DNA of 64,000 bases from Myoxocephalus aenaeus (taxonomy: Eukaryota; Chordata; Actinopteri; Perciformes; Cottidae). This document shows, one piece after another, positions 12,706 through 27,100 of the stretch. A model generated the notes under the pieces. That model was not told the DNA's origin. It did not search any database and saw nothing but the letters and a program-made list of their open reading frames with translations. The stretch covers positions 5,731,001 to 5,795,000 of the forward strand of contig JBAMJR010000161.1 of NCBI GenBank assembly GCA_038501785.1, in the 5' to 3' direction. The position numbers and the translations under genes are program-made. Position 1 is the stretch's first letter, and every line of letters starts with the position of its first letter.

Positions 12706-15611
12706 GAAATGCTGCATAACCACATTTCCGCACTTTCCCCAACCTTTGACCTTGAACTATAACAGGAACAACAGTCTTATTGTTTATTTGTTTTATGTTT
12801 AAATATAATGATGTTCTCGTATAATATACAGTGTATTTCTGGAAACATGTTGATATCAGGCTCATTTCTGAACATGGTTCCTGAAGGAGAAAGTAAGCTT
12901 CTGATATTATTGTGATTAGTTACTTCACACAGTTACAGTTAGTTAATACAGACTCTTCTTCTCAGCATTAGTGTTGGCCAGTCCATTAGAAGCTCAGCAA
13001 AATGTTCTGTCAATACCTTGACAGTCCATGAAGTCCCGTCTCTGTTTCAGAATACCAGGCTCCACTACAACTCCTGCTACAAAGTCAAACAAGATGCGGG
13101 CATAGACATTACTTGAATATCAAGGATGAGCAAAAGTACATTATCTGACTCTGCGACTGTGAATGTGAGAGTTAGAGGAAAGGCTGTAGTAATATCCTGG
13201 TTGTTTAATGCTCCTATTCATAATTGACAATAGTTACAAGATAATAGCAGTGCTTTTACAATTTGACAAGCCCTTGAGCAAATAAATAAGATGTACTGTC
13301 TGAAGGTGAGGATCTAATAAACACAACCTGAATCAGGCAAACAGAAAGGATGTGCCCAACTCATTACTGTCAGAAAAATAAAGTGTGTGTACAGTAGATG
13401 AGCGGCATCGTCTGTGTCTTTGAACAGAAAGTGATGTTCTGTCACAAGCGCTCTGCTGGAACCTAATTAGAGCTCTAAAGGCAGAGCGGCTCTTTCTTGT
13501 CGGCCAGGTATGTGCAGATGTACCTCAACGCACCTTTGAGCAATCATCAAAAGTTCAATTCAAAGCTTCAATTTAAATTGCTTTTCTTCCCTCCCTTTTA
13601 ATGATGCTCACTAGGTTACAGTAGATTAGATTCAAAGTGCAAAAGCCATATGTGCTTTGTGTTTTGCATAAAAAAACAGTCACTAATGAATCTCATTGCA
13701 AGCACATGCATGGGGAAAAAGTATCTATTACAAAGAATGTCGACAAATATGTGTTCTTTTTTGCCACCATTATACAAATATACTGGCTTTGCAAGGATGC
13801 CAGTAGTCTTTTAATGAGATATGTTAGCCTCTGCAGAAATGTTGCTTATTGCTAAAAGGCCTTTGGTTTTGAAGAGGAAATTAATGAGGTGCTGTTTTAT
13901 TCTCACATTTTTAGCAAGTGAAGGGTGTTAAGGGGCGTTTAACCCTTAATAGAAACATAATTGTAACCATAATAGAAGCTTAACAGTTCTGTATCTCAAA
14001 GGCGTCAGAGGTCAGGGTAACCGTGTTCGCCGGGAAATGTGCATGACTTAAAGGGGATGTGATGGAAACACTGGCCATGTTAAATTCAGAGGAATTGCTG
14101 TTTTCGAGTAGAGTCATCAGCATATTCACTGTCATTTCCCTCATTGACCATAACAGCAAAAACACTTCATCTGCTCGGCTGCTTCACGGGCGCTATTCAA
14201 CAGGGACCGGCTGAATAGAAGCGCCGAGCATGCAGGAAGGCCTTGTCCAATCACGGTGCGCGGACAGGCGTACCAGCCAGAGAAAGAGAGAGCCAGAGCA
14301 GCGGGAGAGATACTGTTGTTCAGAAATTGCATTACAGGAATATGTGATATTACAATAGTAATAGGTCTGGCTGGTGTATTCTCTCTAAATGTCAGAGAGG
14401 CATTCTTGGTTATCTCGTACAAAGTTAAAAGTGTAAAGAGTTTTGAAGAAATTAGGATTTAGCTGCATCAGGTAAAATGTCTGCAGAGCAATCACTCCAG
14501 CTAACCTTACATACTATAGAGTTGCAATCTTCTTTTTTTCCCCCGAACACAAAGCCTTTTCTGCACTAATGAAGAGAGAGAAGAAAATCTTCAAAGAAAC
14601 AATCCTTTAGGAAAGATGGTTTACAGTGCCAAATTTATGGGATTTTTCAATTGTCTGCACATAACACCCGTGTCTTATATGGAAGGCTATATTTGAGCCA
14701 TCTCCCACAGCAATAGCTCAATTTAATAGAACAGTAACGGGATACTAGCCTAGAACAGTGTTCAATTTGATTACGCAGTTCATGGGGACTGCGGACTTTG
14801 ATAACGGATTGATTTATTTAGCAGGGAGCTTGAAATAATAATCCTCCGCTAAACCTTCATGGCCTCCAGGCTCAAACTTTTAATAACGTTATGAGAGAGA
14901 TGAGAATAGTGCATCACTCCAGGCCTGGTGCGGCTCTGCTCAGCCGTCCTGTACATTAGGCTCTTCCCGAGCTGTTGGTGCCTCTGCATGATGGGTTGTT
15001 TGTTTGTTGGTGGGCGTCTAAGCCATCCAAGAATTTGCCCTTGGGTTTATCTTAAAAGTCATACATCCACTTAAATTGCCTGTGCCATGAATCATGGTGG
15101 TGTAGAGTGTTTACACATACAGTACCTCTTTGTAAAGGCTACACACAGTCCCTATAATAGCTGTGGAGTTTATTACAAACCAGAAGAGAACATCAGGGTT
15201 TTAGGCTTCACTTGCTGCAACCAAATGCAAAATTAAGAAAGGAATGAGGGCACATAAGGGAGGTTGTGATATAAACCGGCTGGAACTGGCACTGGGGGCT
15301 CATCAAAACTGAATGGAGACTGTGCTTTGTGTGAATTATTTATATCTGTAGAGCAAAGACCATACGGACGCTGCATTCTCAATGAGCACGTGTGGACATG
15401 AACATAATTGCTGACATGACAGTCAACCTGCAACTATAGAAAAGTAGAAACCCAAGAATTGGTCATTTAAAGGTGAAAATGTATTTAAATATCTAGGTTA
15501 AATCTGGGTACTATATTTTAGAAGATGGACACTTAAAAGATCATTTAAATAGTTAGGATTATATTTGAACATGCTGTTCGGATATGCTTCACATCAACAT
15601 ACAGTCATCTA

Positions 15612-15700
15612 AAGGAATGTTTCGATATTTGGGCAATGCGCTAATGTGCTTTCTTCCTGAGAGTTAGATGAGTAGATTGATTTTATTATATGTCCTTTCT
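15612..15700 (+). repeat. Interspersed repeat, family C copy 4 (5' fragment)
   Basis: Reads AAAGGAATGTTTCGATATTT and CTTTCTTCCTGAGAGTTAGATGAG-like sequence, the same word order as copy 2 and the copy at 52015. Confidence 0.55.
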
Positions 15701-16929
15701 TTCCATATAATAGGTTGTGTATTTCACATGTGTGTAGAACCTATTTAGTCTTGCTAATTGACATAAAACCGCAGTGAAAAAGCAGAGGGGAGCCAAACAG
15801 TACCTCTCCCTCCATGAGGGGGTGTGCAAGAGCCCACGGGTTTACGCTTGTTCTGCCGTTGCTCTTCTTCTACACTTTTAAAACTAAAAGAAGAAGGAGG
15901 ACTTTTACAACAAAGTAACAGATAATTTTTTTCCAGAAGGATAGACGAATGGATTTAATTTACAAGTAACGGTAAGACCATGCATAACCTGCAGGAGGCT
16001 ATATAGCCTATTTGTATTTATATTGAATGAGTATGAATTGTGGAATTGCGATGGCAAATTAAAAGCACATGGAGGGTGCAGAGGACATGCGCTCTTTCTC
16101 TGGGCCGCTATAAATTGGTGGAATCAAATATGTACTTACCTATGTGTGTAAAACATGCTGATATGAAATATATTTTTTTTTAAAACAGTAGTCAATGTGC
16201 AAGCTGCCAATTAAATGGCGATTTAGGCTCCTCTATTGGGTTAATATATTTGTAAAAAAAAGAAATAGCCACGAACCTCAGCGCACTTCACTGGGCAGTA
16301 CTCGATGTACTTTATATGTGTGTGCTTAATATATAGATTATGCCTTCATAAGGGCATGTTGAGTAAAAGAGACGGGACAAACCTTGCGGTTATTTTTCCT
16401 GTCAACAGACGCAAAGCTGAGACATTATTATTTTTCTGTATTTGCCTTGGACAGACGACTTATACCTGTTTTAGTTTTGTTATCAAGGCTGAACTTGCTG
16501 CCACAGTGGAGACTGGATTTACTACATTCTCTGCATGTGGGATTTCCAGATCCTTCAAGCACCTTTCTACACCGGGTGGAAATTTCACAGCATGTGCACT
16601 ATTGATGCGCTCCAAGGCCTCTAATCCTGAAAAAGGACAGACAGCCTTCAGATTTTTTCAGCATTGTTCAAGCAAACTCGGTGATAGTGACCTCTGGAGC
16701 TGAGAGATGTTAACGCTCAGTAGAGCTGAGACGAACTGCAGATGGTGATAACTCTCTGTGGGTTTGTCATGACAAGTGACCTCTTTCTTGTTACACGTAG
16801 TCATTTAATCCATTGCTCATATAAATATATTGATGATAGCCACTATAGGGAAGCGAACTCGCATGTGATTTGAGACTGTCAAATGAAATATCATGTATCT
16901 CGATTCAAAAGGCATCAGTGTGCTGATCG

Positions 16930-17225
16930 GACCAGTGCTAAGCTGTGAGATACTGCTTGCTCATCCTACCGCCCACACATCATATCATTAGGTCGGGGGA
17001 TGAGATAGGTGTCTGGCCTTATACCCGCTATCATCAGACCAAGATGTTATTATTTCACCAGCCGGCGCCCGTCTCCCACGACCACAAAAGCTCATTACGA
17101 TTGATAACTGATAGCATCGCTTAATCATGACTGGACAAAGGCCATGGTCATCCAAACAAGTCCCCCGATTGAATTAATGGTATTCATTAAGCCCCAATGA
17201 GAGCCTTTACAGATGCCGCGACCTT
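16930..17225. promoter_or_regulatory. Possible conserved non-coding element
   Basis: A complex, repeat-free block rich in homeodomain-like cores (TTGATAAC, GCTTAATCATG, TTGAATTAATGG, TTCATTAAGC) with no open frame. It looks unlike the surrounding decayed sequence. The call rests on appearance only; cross-species conservation was not tested. Confidence 0.2.
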
Positions 17226-18699
17226 ATCATGCCACTTCATCTTCTTGGAGATTGACTGAGGTAAAATACAAGCTCCGGGAGGGAAAGGAGGTGGGAGAAA
17301 GGAAGAAAGAGATTGAGATTAGGGGAAGATGAGAGAATGAGCCCCCAGAGAATAGAGACAGAGAGGACTGTGAAGTACAAGAGGTGTTCACTTCACCGCA
17401 GGTGGATTTGCACATGTCCACTGGGGGAGCGGTTCCAGTGCAGATTGTCCCAGAGCAGATTACCATCAACGTAACAGTGACTTGAGCATGCTTGAACTAA
17501 TGGCCCTCCAATGGCATATTCCCTCAAAAGTCTCTTGAAACATATGTGAACAACATTAGACATTCCTCATTAATAGGACTAACCTGAGGCGTAATATCCA
17601 CTGAGGGACCCCAGACCTTGAGTTAGAGGACATCATTCAGCTGCTGCTGTAAAATCAGCACTAGCATGAACGTGCCTGCCTGTAAAATATGAATCATTTA
17701 CAGCCGCGCCCGACTGCTTGCTAACACGCTGCCGTGCTCTCGGACTCCCCGAAGCAACCCTGAACCAGCAGCTCAGGAATACACAATGATTTTTGACCCC
17801 AGAGGTCCAAGCACAGATGGGATGTTATGTAGTTAAGGCAGCATTGCACACGTTCATCCCGTTGGTAGGGCCGGGTGTGAGGTCGGGGCTGACTGCACTC
17901 TTCTTGTGATGGCGCTTTGGACTTGGTTAAGGCTCTGCTGGTTCGGACAGATGCACTGCAAGTTCTGTGGCAGTCTTGTCACAAATGTGCTCTGTGCTCT
18001 CCCAGGAAATAGACTTTTTGAGAGCTTAAGGCAAAACAAAGATATGTGACTCTTTGACAATGTAGGCAAGTTTGTTTTTACATCAAAATGAGCACCCTAA
18101 TATTGTGATAGACACAATCTAAATATCTCTACAAATACTGAATATTTTAAGAAATGTCCACTTTCTTATGTACAGTATTTGGACCTTAAAGTTGTGAACT
18201 GCATTTCCCATGTGCTCTGATACACAAGGCATTAAAACATGAGGCAGGAAGGCGAGTGCACTGATGTATACAATCCGCTTCATTATTAGTCAAGTGGCTC
18301 TAAAAACCACTAGAACAATCCACAAACACCCACAAAAACATGCTACCATCATCACCAGCCACGGCAGAGATATGTGTGTCTCACAGGTGAGGTTAAAGCG
18401 GAGACATCTGTACGTGCATTGTTGCACACATTACGCATGCTGCACTTTTACACTGGATATACTGTGTTAATTCAAACGAGTGTGAAGCAATTTGCGCCAC
18501 ACATTTGAGGAACCTCTCACTGCTGTGTGGCACGCTCTGTTAAAACAGTGTCACCGGTCTGCTGGCTTTTCTTTGAACAGTAATTCTTTGAAGTGAATAA
18601 ATTCCTTTTTTATTAGGCTCTTGACTTGCAGAACTTCACACATGAGAACAGACAGGGAGCATGTGTGTGACAAACAAGTGCAAGTCTATTGAGTTGCAA

Positions 18700-18814
<115 letters not shown>

Positions 18815-19982
18815 AGACAATTTAGGGTGACACTTAAATGCTAGATTTAAAATTCGGGGACAAATTGGCAAACTGCTGTACACTATAGTCCTTCATCATT
18901 GTCAGCAGTCAAGTCTGTGCACAAATGGCACTCTCCCCTCATGAAACATATTGTTGATTAATGCATGTGTGGTAAACACACAGTTTATTTCATTTAGTCA
19001 CAGCTCAGTCTGTAATTACACAGAGGGATAGCTATCAGAGTATAGCACTCATTCTATAAAGCGTTAGTGGGTCATCTGCAGTGAGACAGTAAGGGGGAGG
19101 GAGGGAGGGACAAAGTCCCGTGTAAACCTTTCAGGGTATCAGATTTGCAAGCAGCAGCAGGGAGTACGCAGGGGGAAATGAAAGTGTTGCAAGCCCTGTG
19201 AGAGCTGCCGAATGTGTTTGTAATTATCGACTGAGTGGTCAGAATGCTTTCATTAATAAACAAACATGCTGGGCAAAAGTCAGTCATCTGTGGGTGCAAT
19301 TTTGTGGCATTTTATGGTTTAATCCCTTTTTCGCGCGCATGAAAGTTAATGAGTGAACCTACTGTTTCTTAAGAGGCTCTGAAGTTCACGGGTCAAGCTA
19401 CTTTATTTTCGCCCTCTCCCTTTTTCTCTCTCCATTTTCCTCTACAGAGACTGGGTAAGACAGCCGCGAATCATCTGTGAGCCTATTAATTAGTCCAATC
19501 ACTGGCAAACAGGCCTGTGTTATCACTGCAGCACGACAGTCTTTCAGAGCTGAAATTAAACCATGCACACTACTGTTCCAGTGCCAAGGGGAGTAGAGAT
19601 TTAGCTCCACTGGCGCCGCGCATGGATAAATCACCACCACTAAGCAGCCTGTAGCACTGTCATGGCACACAAAAAAAGGAGAGGGCAAATAAAATGTGCT
19701 GCTGTTTATGACAAAAAAAGACCATTATATATGATGACAAACTAGTGATGAGCACTTTGGTTCAAAGAGAAATCACTCTGCAGCTTAAAAAAAAAAGGGA
19801 ATGATTGTCAGAATAAAAGCGGATAGACAAAAGGGTAAAAAAAGAAAAGAGTGAAGAACGTGTAACTGAGAAGAAGAGAGATGCCAAAAAGATATTCAGC
19901 AAACAAGGTCTCCTTTTATTGAGAGCGAAAGATGAATAGCAAAAAATGTCAGAATTAAGTGACAGAGAGAATGACAATAAAT

Positions 19983-19983
<1 letters not shown>

Positions 19984-20065
<82 letters not shown>
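19984..20065. repeat. (GT)n microsatellite, 41 units
   Basis: Uninterrupted GT dinucleotides following ATG and ending GTACTAGG. Confidence 0.98.
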
Positions 20066-20068
<3 letters not shown>

Positions 20069-21351
20069 AGGCATGTTAGTGTATAGGTGTCTATGTGCAC
20101 AGCTGTGTGTAAGCCCAACTGTTTCTGGGCCAGACTTTGGGTTGTGGGAGTATCGCAAAACTGTGTTTCCCAGCTTAGGCCCTGTTTACGCTCCTTAAAA
20201 TGCAGATGTTGGTAATAAATCCTGCGTTTGCTCATTTATTTGGGGGGACTGCACCTTGCTTTATTAAACCCATCTATCACTCACAGCTCCTGAATCAATG
20301 AGATGCAGAGGAAAGCAGTGTCAGCACAGAGGCACGCAGAGAGAATACCATCAGCCTGTACAAAGTCAGAGGAGCGAGGAGTATTGAAGCAGGAAGAGAT
20401 CAAAGCATCTGTCACACATTGTGACTGCGTGGTGACAGAGGTCAGTTTCTGGTGGGCATTATTAAAACAACAATGTGCTCATGCCATTCACACTGTTGAT
20501 GAGAAATATAGTTTAAATATTGTAAACTGTAAAAAATAAAAAATAAAAAATAATGTATCAGGTGCTCTATGTAAATAAAGACCTACATTCAGCCAGGTAA
20601 TTAATTTCACTCAATCTGCATTTAGTATTCAGATATGCAGTGTTATCCCGTAAGGGGCTCATTGAGGGGAACCAGGGGTGAACTGCTTCAAACCCAGCCC
20701 ATCTGGAGACTCCCTCCTTGGGATTCACTCTCCTGTGGTAGCGAGGGCCACATCAACCTCTTTTCCACAGCTGCCAAATCCACCGCCCAGCCTGCCAGGT
20801 ACTTGTTAAATAAGTCTGTCTCAGCCTGCGGACCTGAGCAAAAGGAATATGGAAGAGATCTGGCTCAGCAGAGGGAGATGAGAGAGTGGGGAGAGAAGAA
20901 AGTTGGAGAGCAAAGTGAGAGTGGGAGGGGAGAAATGGGCGGGAGGAAAAATATGGTTTGCGGTGAGAGGCGAGAGAAAGAGTTGCTATGAAGAGGGACA
21001 TCAAAGGCTCAAGATTGTTTTGTACTTTTTAGTGTTGCTGCTAATCGGCTAACGGAGAGACGCAGCCTCCTCTTCAAGTGCAGGGAACAGCACCTGAGAT
21101 TTCTCAAAGACGTTAGGAGAGCCTCCCTCCATCACTGGGACTGAGCTGGCCATCGCTGTAGTCAACGGTCAGTAATCTGTCAGTGAGGTATGAGTCTGAG
21201 GCTGCTTGTTTATTCATCCAGACAGAAACAAAGAGGTGTACACTTTCACCCGAGGGGGGAACTGGAGGCTACACACTCAAGTCAGACTTAAAAATGCATT
21301 ATTTTATATATATATATATTCATCGTCCAACAGCCAGAGCAACATCAACAC

Positions 21352-21545
21352 TCATTTGGAGTCGTGTGACTGGTCAATTGAATGTAAGTCCAATATTCAC
21401 TCTCTTTTTAATCTCTTGTTTTGGCTTCTACAATCTCCTGAGGGAAATATCTGCCTCTTTAGCCGCTATATGCTCCGCTGTGTTTACCAGCTCGCTGCTA
21501 ACTTTGTTTGTCGGCCGTTTGGTGCTGAGCAGGTAGCGAACAGTT
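21352..21545 (+). repeat. Interspersed repeat, family A copy 2
   Basis: Contains GTGACTGGTCAATTGAATG, CTCCTGAGGGAAATATCTG (identical to 1871-1889) and TGGTGCTGAGCAGGTAGCG. The least decayed copy in the window. The open frames across it are probably chance. Confidence 0.55.
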
Positions 21546-22254
21546 GACTAATCCTTTCAAGCAACTGCTCAAAACAATAAACTGAACGCTCAGCCCGGTC
21601 TCGGTCTCCTAAGAATTATGTTCCGATATAACGAAGCTGCATTATGAATTATATTTAGGTGGAAACTTATTTTGTCTTGGATTACTATCATTAAGCTTTA
21701 TCACAAATAAGTTTCAATGAGTCTGTAAACGTCTGCGTGAAGGAGGAGGTCAAGGTGGTGCATGAGTCAAAACACCTTACGTTCATCGCTACAAGTAACT
21801 GTTCCACAAAACGTGGAGTCAGTTGAGCCATGGTTAAGATGAAAATATTGATTTGTGCAGCTGAAAGTTACAAACTGAGTTAACAATTTTAATTAACTAC
21901 ATGTATAGGTCTGCGATATTGTTAATTAATCTATTTTTATACATGTATTATTTTGTGCTAGTAAATAATACATGTAGGCTACAATCAGTTAGCACATATG
22001 CTGCATTGATATGTAAAAATATATAAAAATGTATATACTTTTTTTTTTAAATAGCTCCACCTTGGCTAGAATAATATTATTCTGTATCGTCAATAACAAT
22101 CTAATAATACTCAGTGTTTTTACTTTTGATAGTTAGTTAGCTGTGATGCTAACACTTGGCTGGGATTGAAGATGAACGTTCACAACAGAGTCATGTGGTT
22201 ATTTGTAAAAGGCAGCAACTGTGGAGAAAACTTGGTGGGAGGAGTAAACAGACA

Positions 22255-22257
<3 letters not shown>

Positions 22258-22286
<29 letters not shown>
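22258..22286. repeat. (TCA)n microsatellite
   Basis: Nine to ten uninterrupted TCA units, which produce the poly-serine stretch in one frame. Confidence 0.95.
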
Positions 22287-22799
22287 TATCAGCGCCAACA
22301 GGAAAACTCTAGGGCATGTTGCAGAAGCCAAACACACACCGGGGCTGTCTGGGAGGCCTTGTCTGTGTTTATCGAAGGGTCAACACTCTCGTGAGATGAG
22401 CTCACTGGAAGGTCAGTGCACACATCCCTCCTGTGACTCTCATATAACCATCAATCACCGCTCTAATTCAAGTTTATTCCTGGCAAGTCAGGCAATTACG
22501 ACAAACTAATTGCAGGTAATGTCAGTGAAAGCCCAAAGTCAACCAGAGACGTGCAACAAACTAAATACGGAATGTGGACTGAAAGCATCATGGTTTACAA
22601 CATGGTTCCTAATGGCTTTGTACAAGCATTTGGTAAATATATAAAAACAAACAAGCCACTCGTGTCTTATACTTCCATGTTAAACATTTATTCAGTTGAG
22701 TTCCGACACATTCAAGAATGGCCCAGTGAGAGGAGCAGTGGAGTGCCTAAAACAAACATTTTGAGAACGGAGACAAAAACTCTAATTTCAGAATTTCCA

Positions 22800-22990
22800 G
22801 GACTTCTATTGGGCGGGATGGTCTTAAGGTGCCATGACGCTCATGCATAAATCATGCAATCATCAATGCATATTCAGTGAGGCTGTATCGCTCTGCGTCT
22901 CTATGGGAGATTAGAGGGAGCCCGGACTGTGACAAAACCTAGCTGATTGTAATGAGCTTTTTTGTGGCTTCCTGCGCTGACAAAACAAGC
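22800..22990. promoter_or_regulatory. Possible conserved non-coding element
   Basis: Repeat-free block with clustered octamer/homeodomain-like words (CATGCATAAATCATGC, AATCATCAATGCATATTC, CTAAATTAATCACG). No coding potential. Judged only by eye, so confidence is low. Confidence 0.2.
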
Positions 22991-23327
22991 CTAAATTAAT
23001 CACGATACCACCCTCCTACTGCGGCAAGGAAGCCCTAAGCTTCCATCGGCAGTCCCAGTTGTAAATTGGACCCTGAGACAGACATTTTCTTTGATGCAAA
23101 GTGAATTAGGCTTCAAACCGCTTTGATTTAAGTCATTGACAGTAAATCGGTGAAAGAATATGTTTTCAATAATTGGCTTGCCTTTATGAAACATGACTCA
23201 AATGGTTTCAGTTTGTTTGTTGCACCATCTGCAGTGAAAGGCGTAAGATAAGTGAGAGGGATGAGGGAATAAACAGAAGCAGAAATGCACACTGAAACCT
23301 ACAGCTGGTATCTCAGGAAGCGAAATG

Positions 23328-23436
<109 letters not shown>

Positions 23437-23796
23437 CTGCGTGCAATGAAATGTGCAGGGAGAGATTTGTTATTTTTAGACTATTTTTTTTTTGCACATC
23501 TTTATTAGCCTGCATTGACTTTCCATCTCTGTTTGACAATTTAAGCTCCATTCATTATTTTGCATAAATGTTGGATTTTCAGGTAATGACCGAAGTAAAG
23601 TACTGTAAATCTAACTTCTCAGGTAGAACTCATCATCTGTTGGTTACTTTGAATACTTGTTTGCCACATAATGCTTCGTATATTGAATGAATTCACTGTT
23701 CGTTAGCCCCGTCCCTTAGTTAGTGTCGCTATGCCTCTGAAGCGTTCCGTTCCCACCTGACACATGAGGCAGTTCACACAGTTTACAGTGGTAAAT

Positions 23797-24129
23797 TAGG
23801 GTGACCAGATTTGAGTTTGTGAAAAAGAGGACACTTCGTTCGGGGGGGGGGAGGAGGCCACTTCGTCGGGGGTAGCAGTAATGTGTAGCATGCCGTGAAC
23901 TTACATTTACGTTGAGATCGGTCGACCAATGACAGTTCTCTCTACAGTCAGAGCTTGCGCAAGAAGGTGGAACGTGAGGGAGATACCATTTCCAAAACGT
24001 GTAAGGGGGTAATAACTATTTTCCCGGACGTAGCAAAATCCCGGACGTTTTTGGAATCCCTGCCGGACGCTTTTTTTAGGTCTTGAAAAGAGGACATGTC
24101 CGGGAAAAAGAGGACGTCTGGTCACCCTA
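23797..24129. mobile_element. MITE with 13-bp terminal inverted repeats and GGTAAAT target duplication
   Basis: The element starts TAGGGTGACCAGA and ends with its exact reverse complement TCTGGTCACCCTA. It is flanked by a direct repeat GGTAAAT (23790-23796 and 24130-24136). Internal sub-terminal words AAAAAGAGGAC occur near both ends. It is 333 bp with no transposase frame, so it is non-autonomous. Termini of this kind are known from hAT-like elements, but the target duplication reads as 7 rather than 8 bp, so the superfamily is tentative. Confidence 0.85.
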
Positions 24130-24136
24130 GGTAAAT

Positions 24137-27100
24137 GTGGCAGGTTTACCACTCAAAGTTCAAAGTAGTTTTTGAAAAAAGTGGCTACAAGATTTCAGAA
24201 ACAGGCTTCTCACGGATTCCATTGATTTTGTTGACTGATATGATGCTGCTGCCATCACATTTAATTAGCTCTAGCTAGCCAGCTAATTAGTCTAAAGTTA
24301 GCTCCTTGAGTTCTGCAGATGCAGAGTACCGATATACATGTCACATGCACACTGCGTCAACATGTGGAGAAATCCAAAGCCTGACAGGCCTGCCCTGCCT
24401 AGACATGGTTGCTGAGCAATGACTGGCATGACCATCGCTGTCCGTGGGTTTAGCGAACGGTCAATTCACCAACATTTTGATTTGACGCCAGTGTTGCCCA
24501 GCTGTGCGACAGCAGATTCTCATCCAAAATAAGCACTGACTGCGTTTTAGGTTGCCAATAGCATTCAAATGCAAACACAACTGAAAATCCTTGACAGCAT
24601 TTTAATTGCACTATTTAATCACTTCCTAATTGTACTGCAGGCAGTGAGAACTGATGGTCCGAAGTTAAAATGCCGGCAGCTGCTTTAAATTTATCAATTT
24701 CTCCGAGAACATCATCAGATAGGTAATGTTATTACCTTATCAGCTTATTCACCAGCTGGAGGTGTCCTCCTGGTCAGGGGATGATGACACTGTTGGGGTT
24801 ACGATTTGACAGGAAGCCGAGGACACGTCTCATCAGACTCTTTAGTCACACTGAGAAGAGACACTCACATCCTCTCTGTCTAACTGATACTTGCCTCATC
24901 ATTCCATTACCTGGAGTGCCAGAGGGCCCGTGGGACAGGAGCCATCACAGGAAGCCAAGAAGCAAGTGAAGGCATGGATTGGATGAAGGCAAGGTGCTCA
25001 GTGGACGAATGCAACATGAATATATCAAAAATATTTGAATGTCTCCTTCTCTGGCAAACAGATTGTCTGGTTTGGGTGGATTTCATTCCAGCCACTTCCC
25101 TTCAGGACATACTGGGTCTTCTCATTTTAAGGCACATCTTCATTTCTGCATGTTCGACATTTTGTGATAATAGAGAAACTGGGTCAAACTAGCACTTTCT
25201 CATTCCTGTCACATCATTTCAATGGAGGGAGAACTTCTGAGCGTTTGCATTGGGGTGATGGAAAGAAGCGAGCAAGTTTTAATTTAGCGAGTGAACTTTG
25301 GTAAGTACTGTTTTCCAGCGGGATATGGAAGGATTTAGTGTTTGACCACTTACACAACCGCTATGGGAATAGAAGGAAGGGAAGAAAGTTGTGCGAATTA
25401 CTTCTGCCCCAAGACCCATTGCCTTGAGGACAGGTTATCTAATCCAAAATCTCACAATTGCTGCGAAAGTTGGAGAAATATACACATCCTGCTGGTTCAA
25501 TATGAGAACAGGGATGCCCCAAAGTAATTTTCTGAGAATGACCTACACTGTAGCACATGAATAATGTACAAAAGCCATAAAATCGCAAAAAAAAGAACTT
25601 TAATGGTTTTTCCTCGCCTTATACAAACTATCCCAAGAGATGTCACATTACAAAAAATCATATGGAAACAGCAGCTAGCCAAGCAATATAAGCCATAATA
25701 AACTTGCTGACTGCAGTAAATATGACTCCCGTCTCAGCATACAGTTTAGTTCTACTGAAAGGTACTGAACTGTAGACTATACAAGCTGAAGTGTCAAGGA
25801 ACTCGATAACCATGTTAATCAATGCAGAATCGTCGTTTAAAGAAGGTTTGAACAAAGAGGGAAAACGAGTGGATATGTGAAAGAAGGAGTAGGAGTGAGA
25901 ATGAAAGAGGAGAGGAGGGGTGGGGTGGGACGTAGAGGAGGGAGACATGTGAAAACATGGGCGCTCAGACTGAGTCATTCTAACTGAGTGAAGACTATAG
26001 GCCGCTATTTGGACGGCATCCAGACACCTGGAGCTGTTATCAGGTTGCGGTGAGTTGGGCTTTCAGAGGCTTGTGAATGGGAAGCCGGAGCTCAGCACTA
26101 ACAGGCATTTTGAGACTCTTTTCCTCTGATGATAGTGGTGTTTTAAAGCAGGTCAAGCTGACAGGGCAGCAGCCGGGACCCCTGTGATCACTCTTCTTCA
26201 AGGAAATTTGACAGAAGGAGGGGATGACTGGACTGTTTAACCGCTAGCGCAGCTCCTGGAGCCACATTACACACACCAGGAAACAGAACAGTTTGTTCCA
26301 GCCACTGAAACATCTGCAAGAAAGCGCATCAAGTATAAACTGTACAGAGACACTTACAGTAAATAGCTGTGCAAACAAACATAGACGTTCTTTCCAGCGT
26401 TCAACATTAACCCATAAGCATGCTTATAAGTGTAGAGTACGTTGTATCAGGTCTCTTGAGAATTAGACTGCCGTCTGTCTAAAAAATGTAAAATACTAAA
26501 CTAAATCCACATATCACAAACTTTCGCCAAGCAACTTAACATTGTCACTAACGTCCCGATTAATTCACGTTTTTTTGTTCAACATTCTACTAAAACAGCA
26601 AACAGTTATTGATGGTGGCTAGCAACCAGTATGTCTGGGCTACTGAAGTATGGGTTTACTAAACTTAATCAAGTCTTTACAGAAGAACCAGAAACACCAA
26701 GAGACTGAGAGAACAAAATTGAAAAAATAGTGTTGTGTCTGCATTCTGTAAATGTCTGTGTCACAGTTAAGTAAGTAAGTTTGGTGGCGTTAAATTGCTT
26801 TTTCTTTTCTTTTCCACACTGTTTTTACAGAAGTAAAAGACCAAAAACGTAATTTGGCCACCAAATGTAGGGTTCCAAGTGCTTAAACATATTGCCTGCT
26901 TTCTCTGGTATGTCTTTCTGGTGTGCAAAGAAGAATTATGGTTGAGAAGTTGATGTGACAACTTAAATCGATCAAATAAAAGCAACATATTTAAACATAA
27001 TGAACAAATAAACCCGGCCTGTTATAATGGAGTGGTAGAAGAAATGTTCAAATCCTTTATTTAAGTAAGAGTAGCGATGCCAGAATGTGAAAATACTTAC

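Noticed and set aside
16305..16703. 132-codon open frame in the intergenic region
   Set aside because: No family, domain or splice context; in AT-rich DNA this length can occur by chance.
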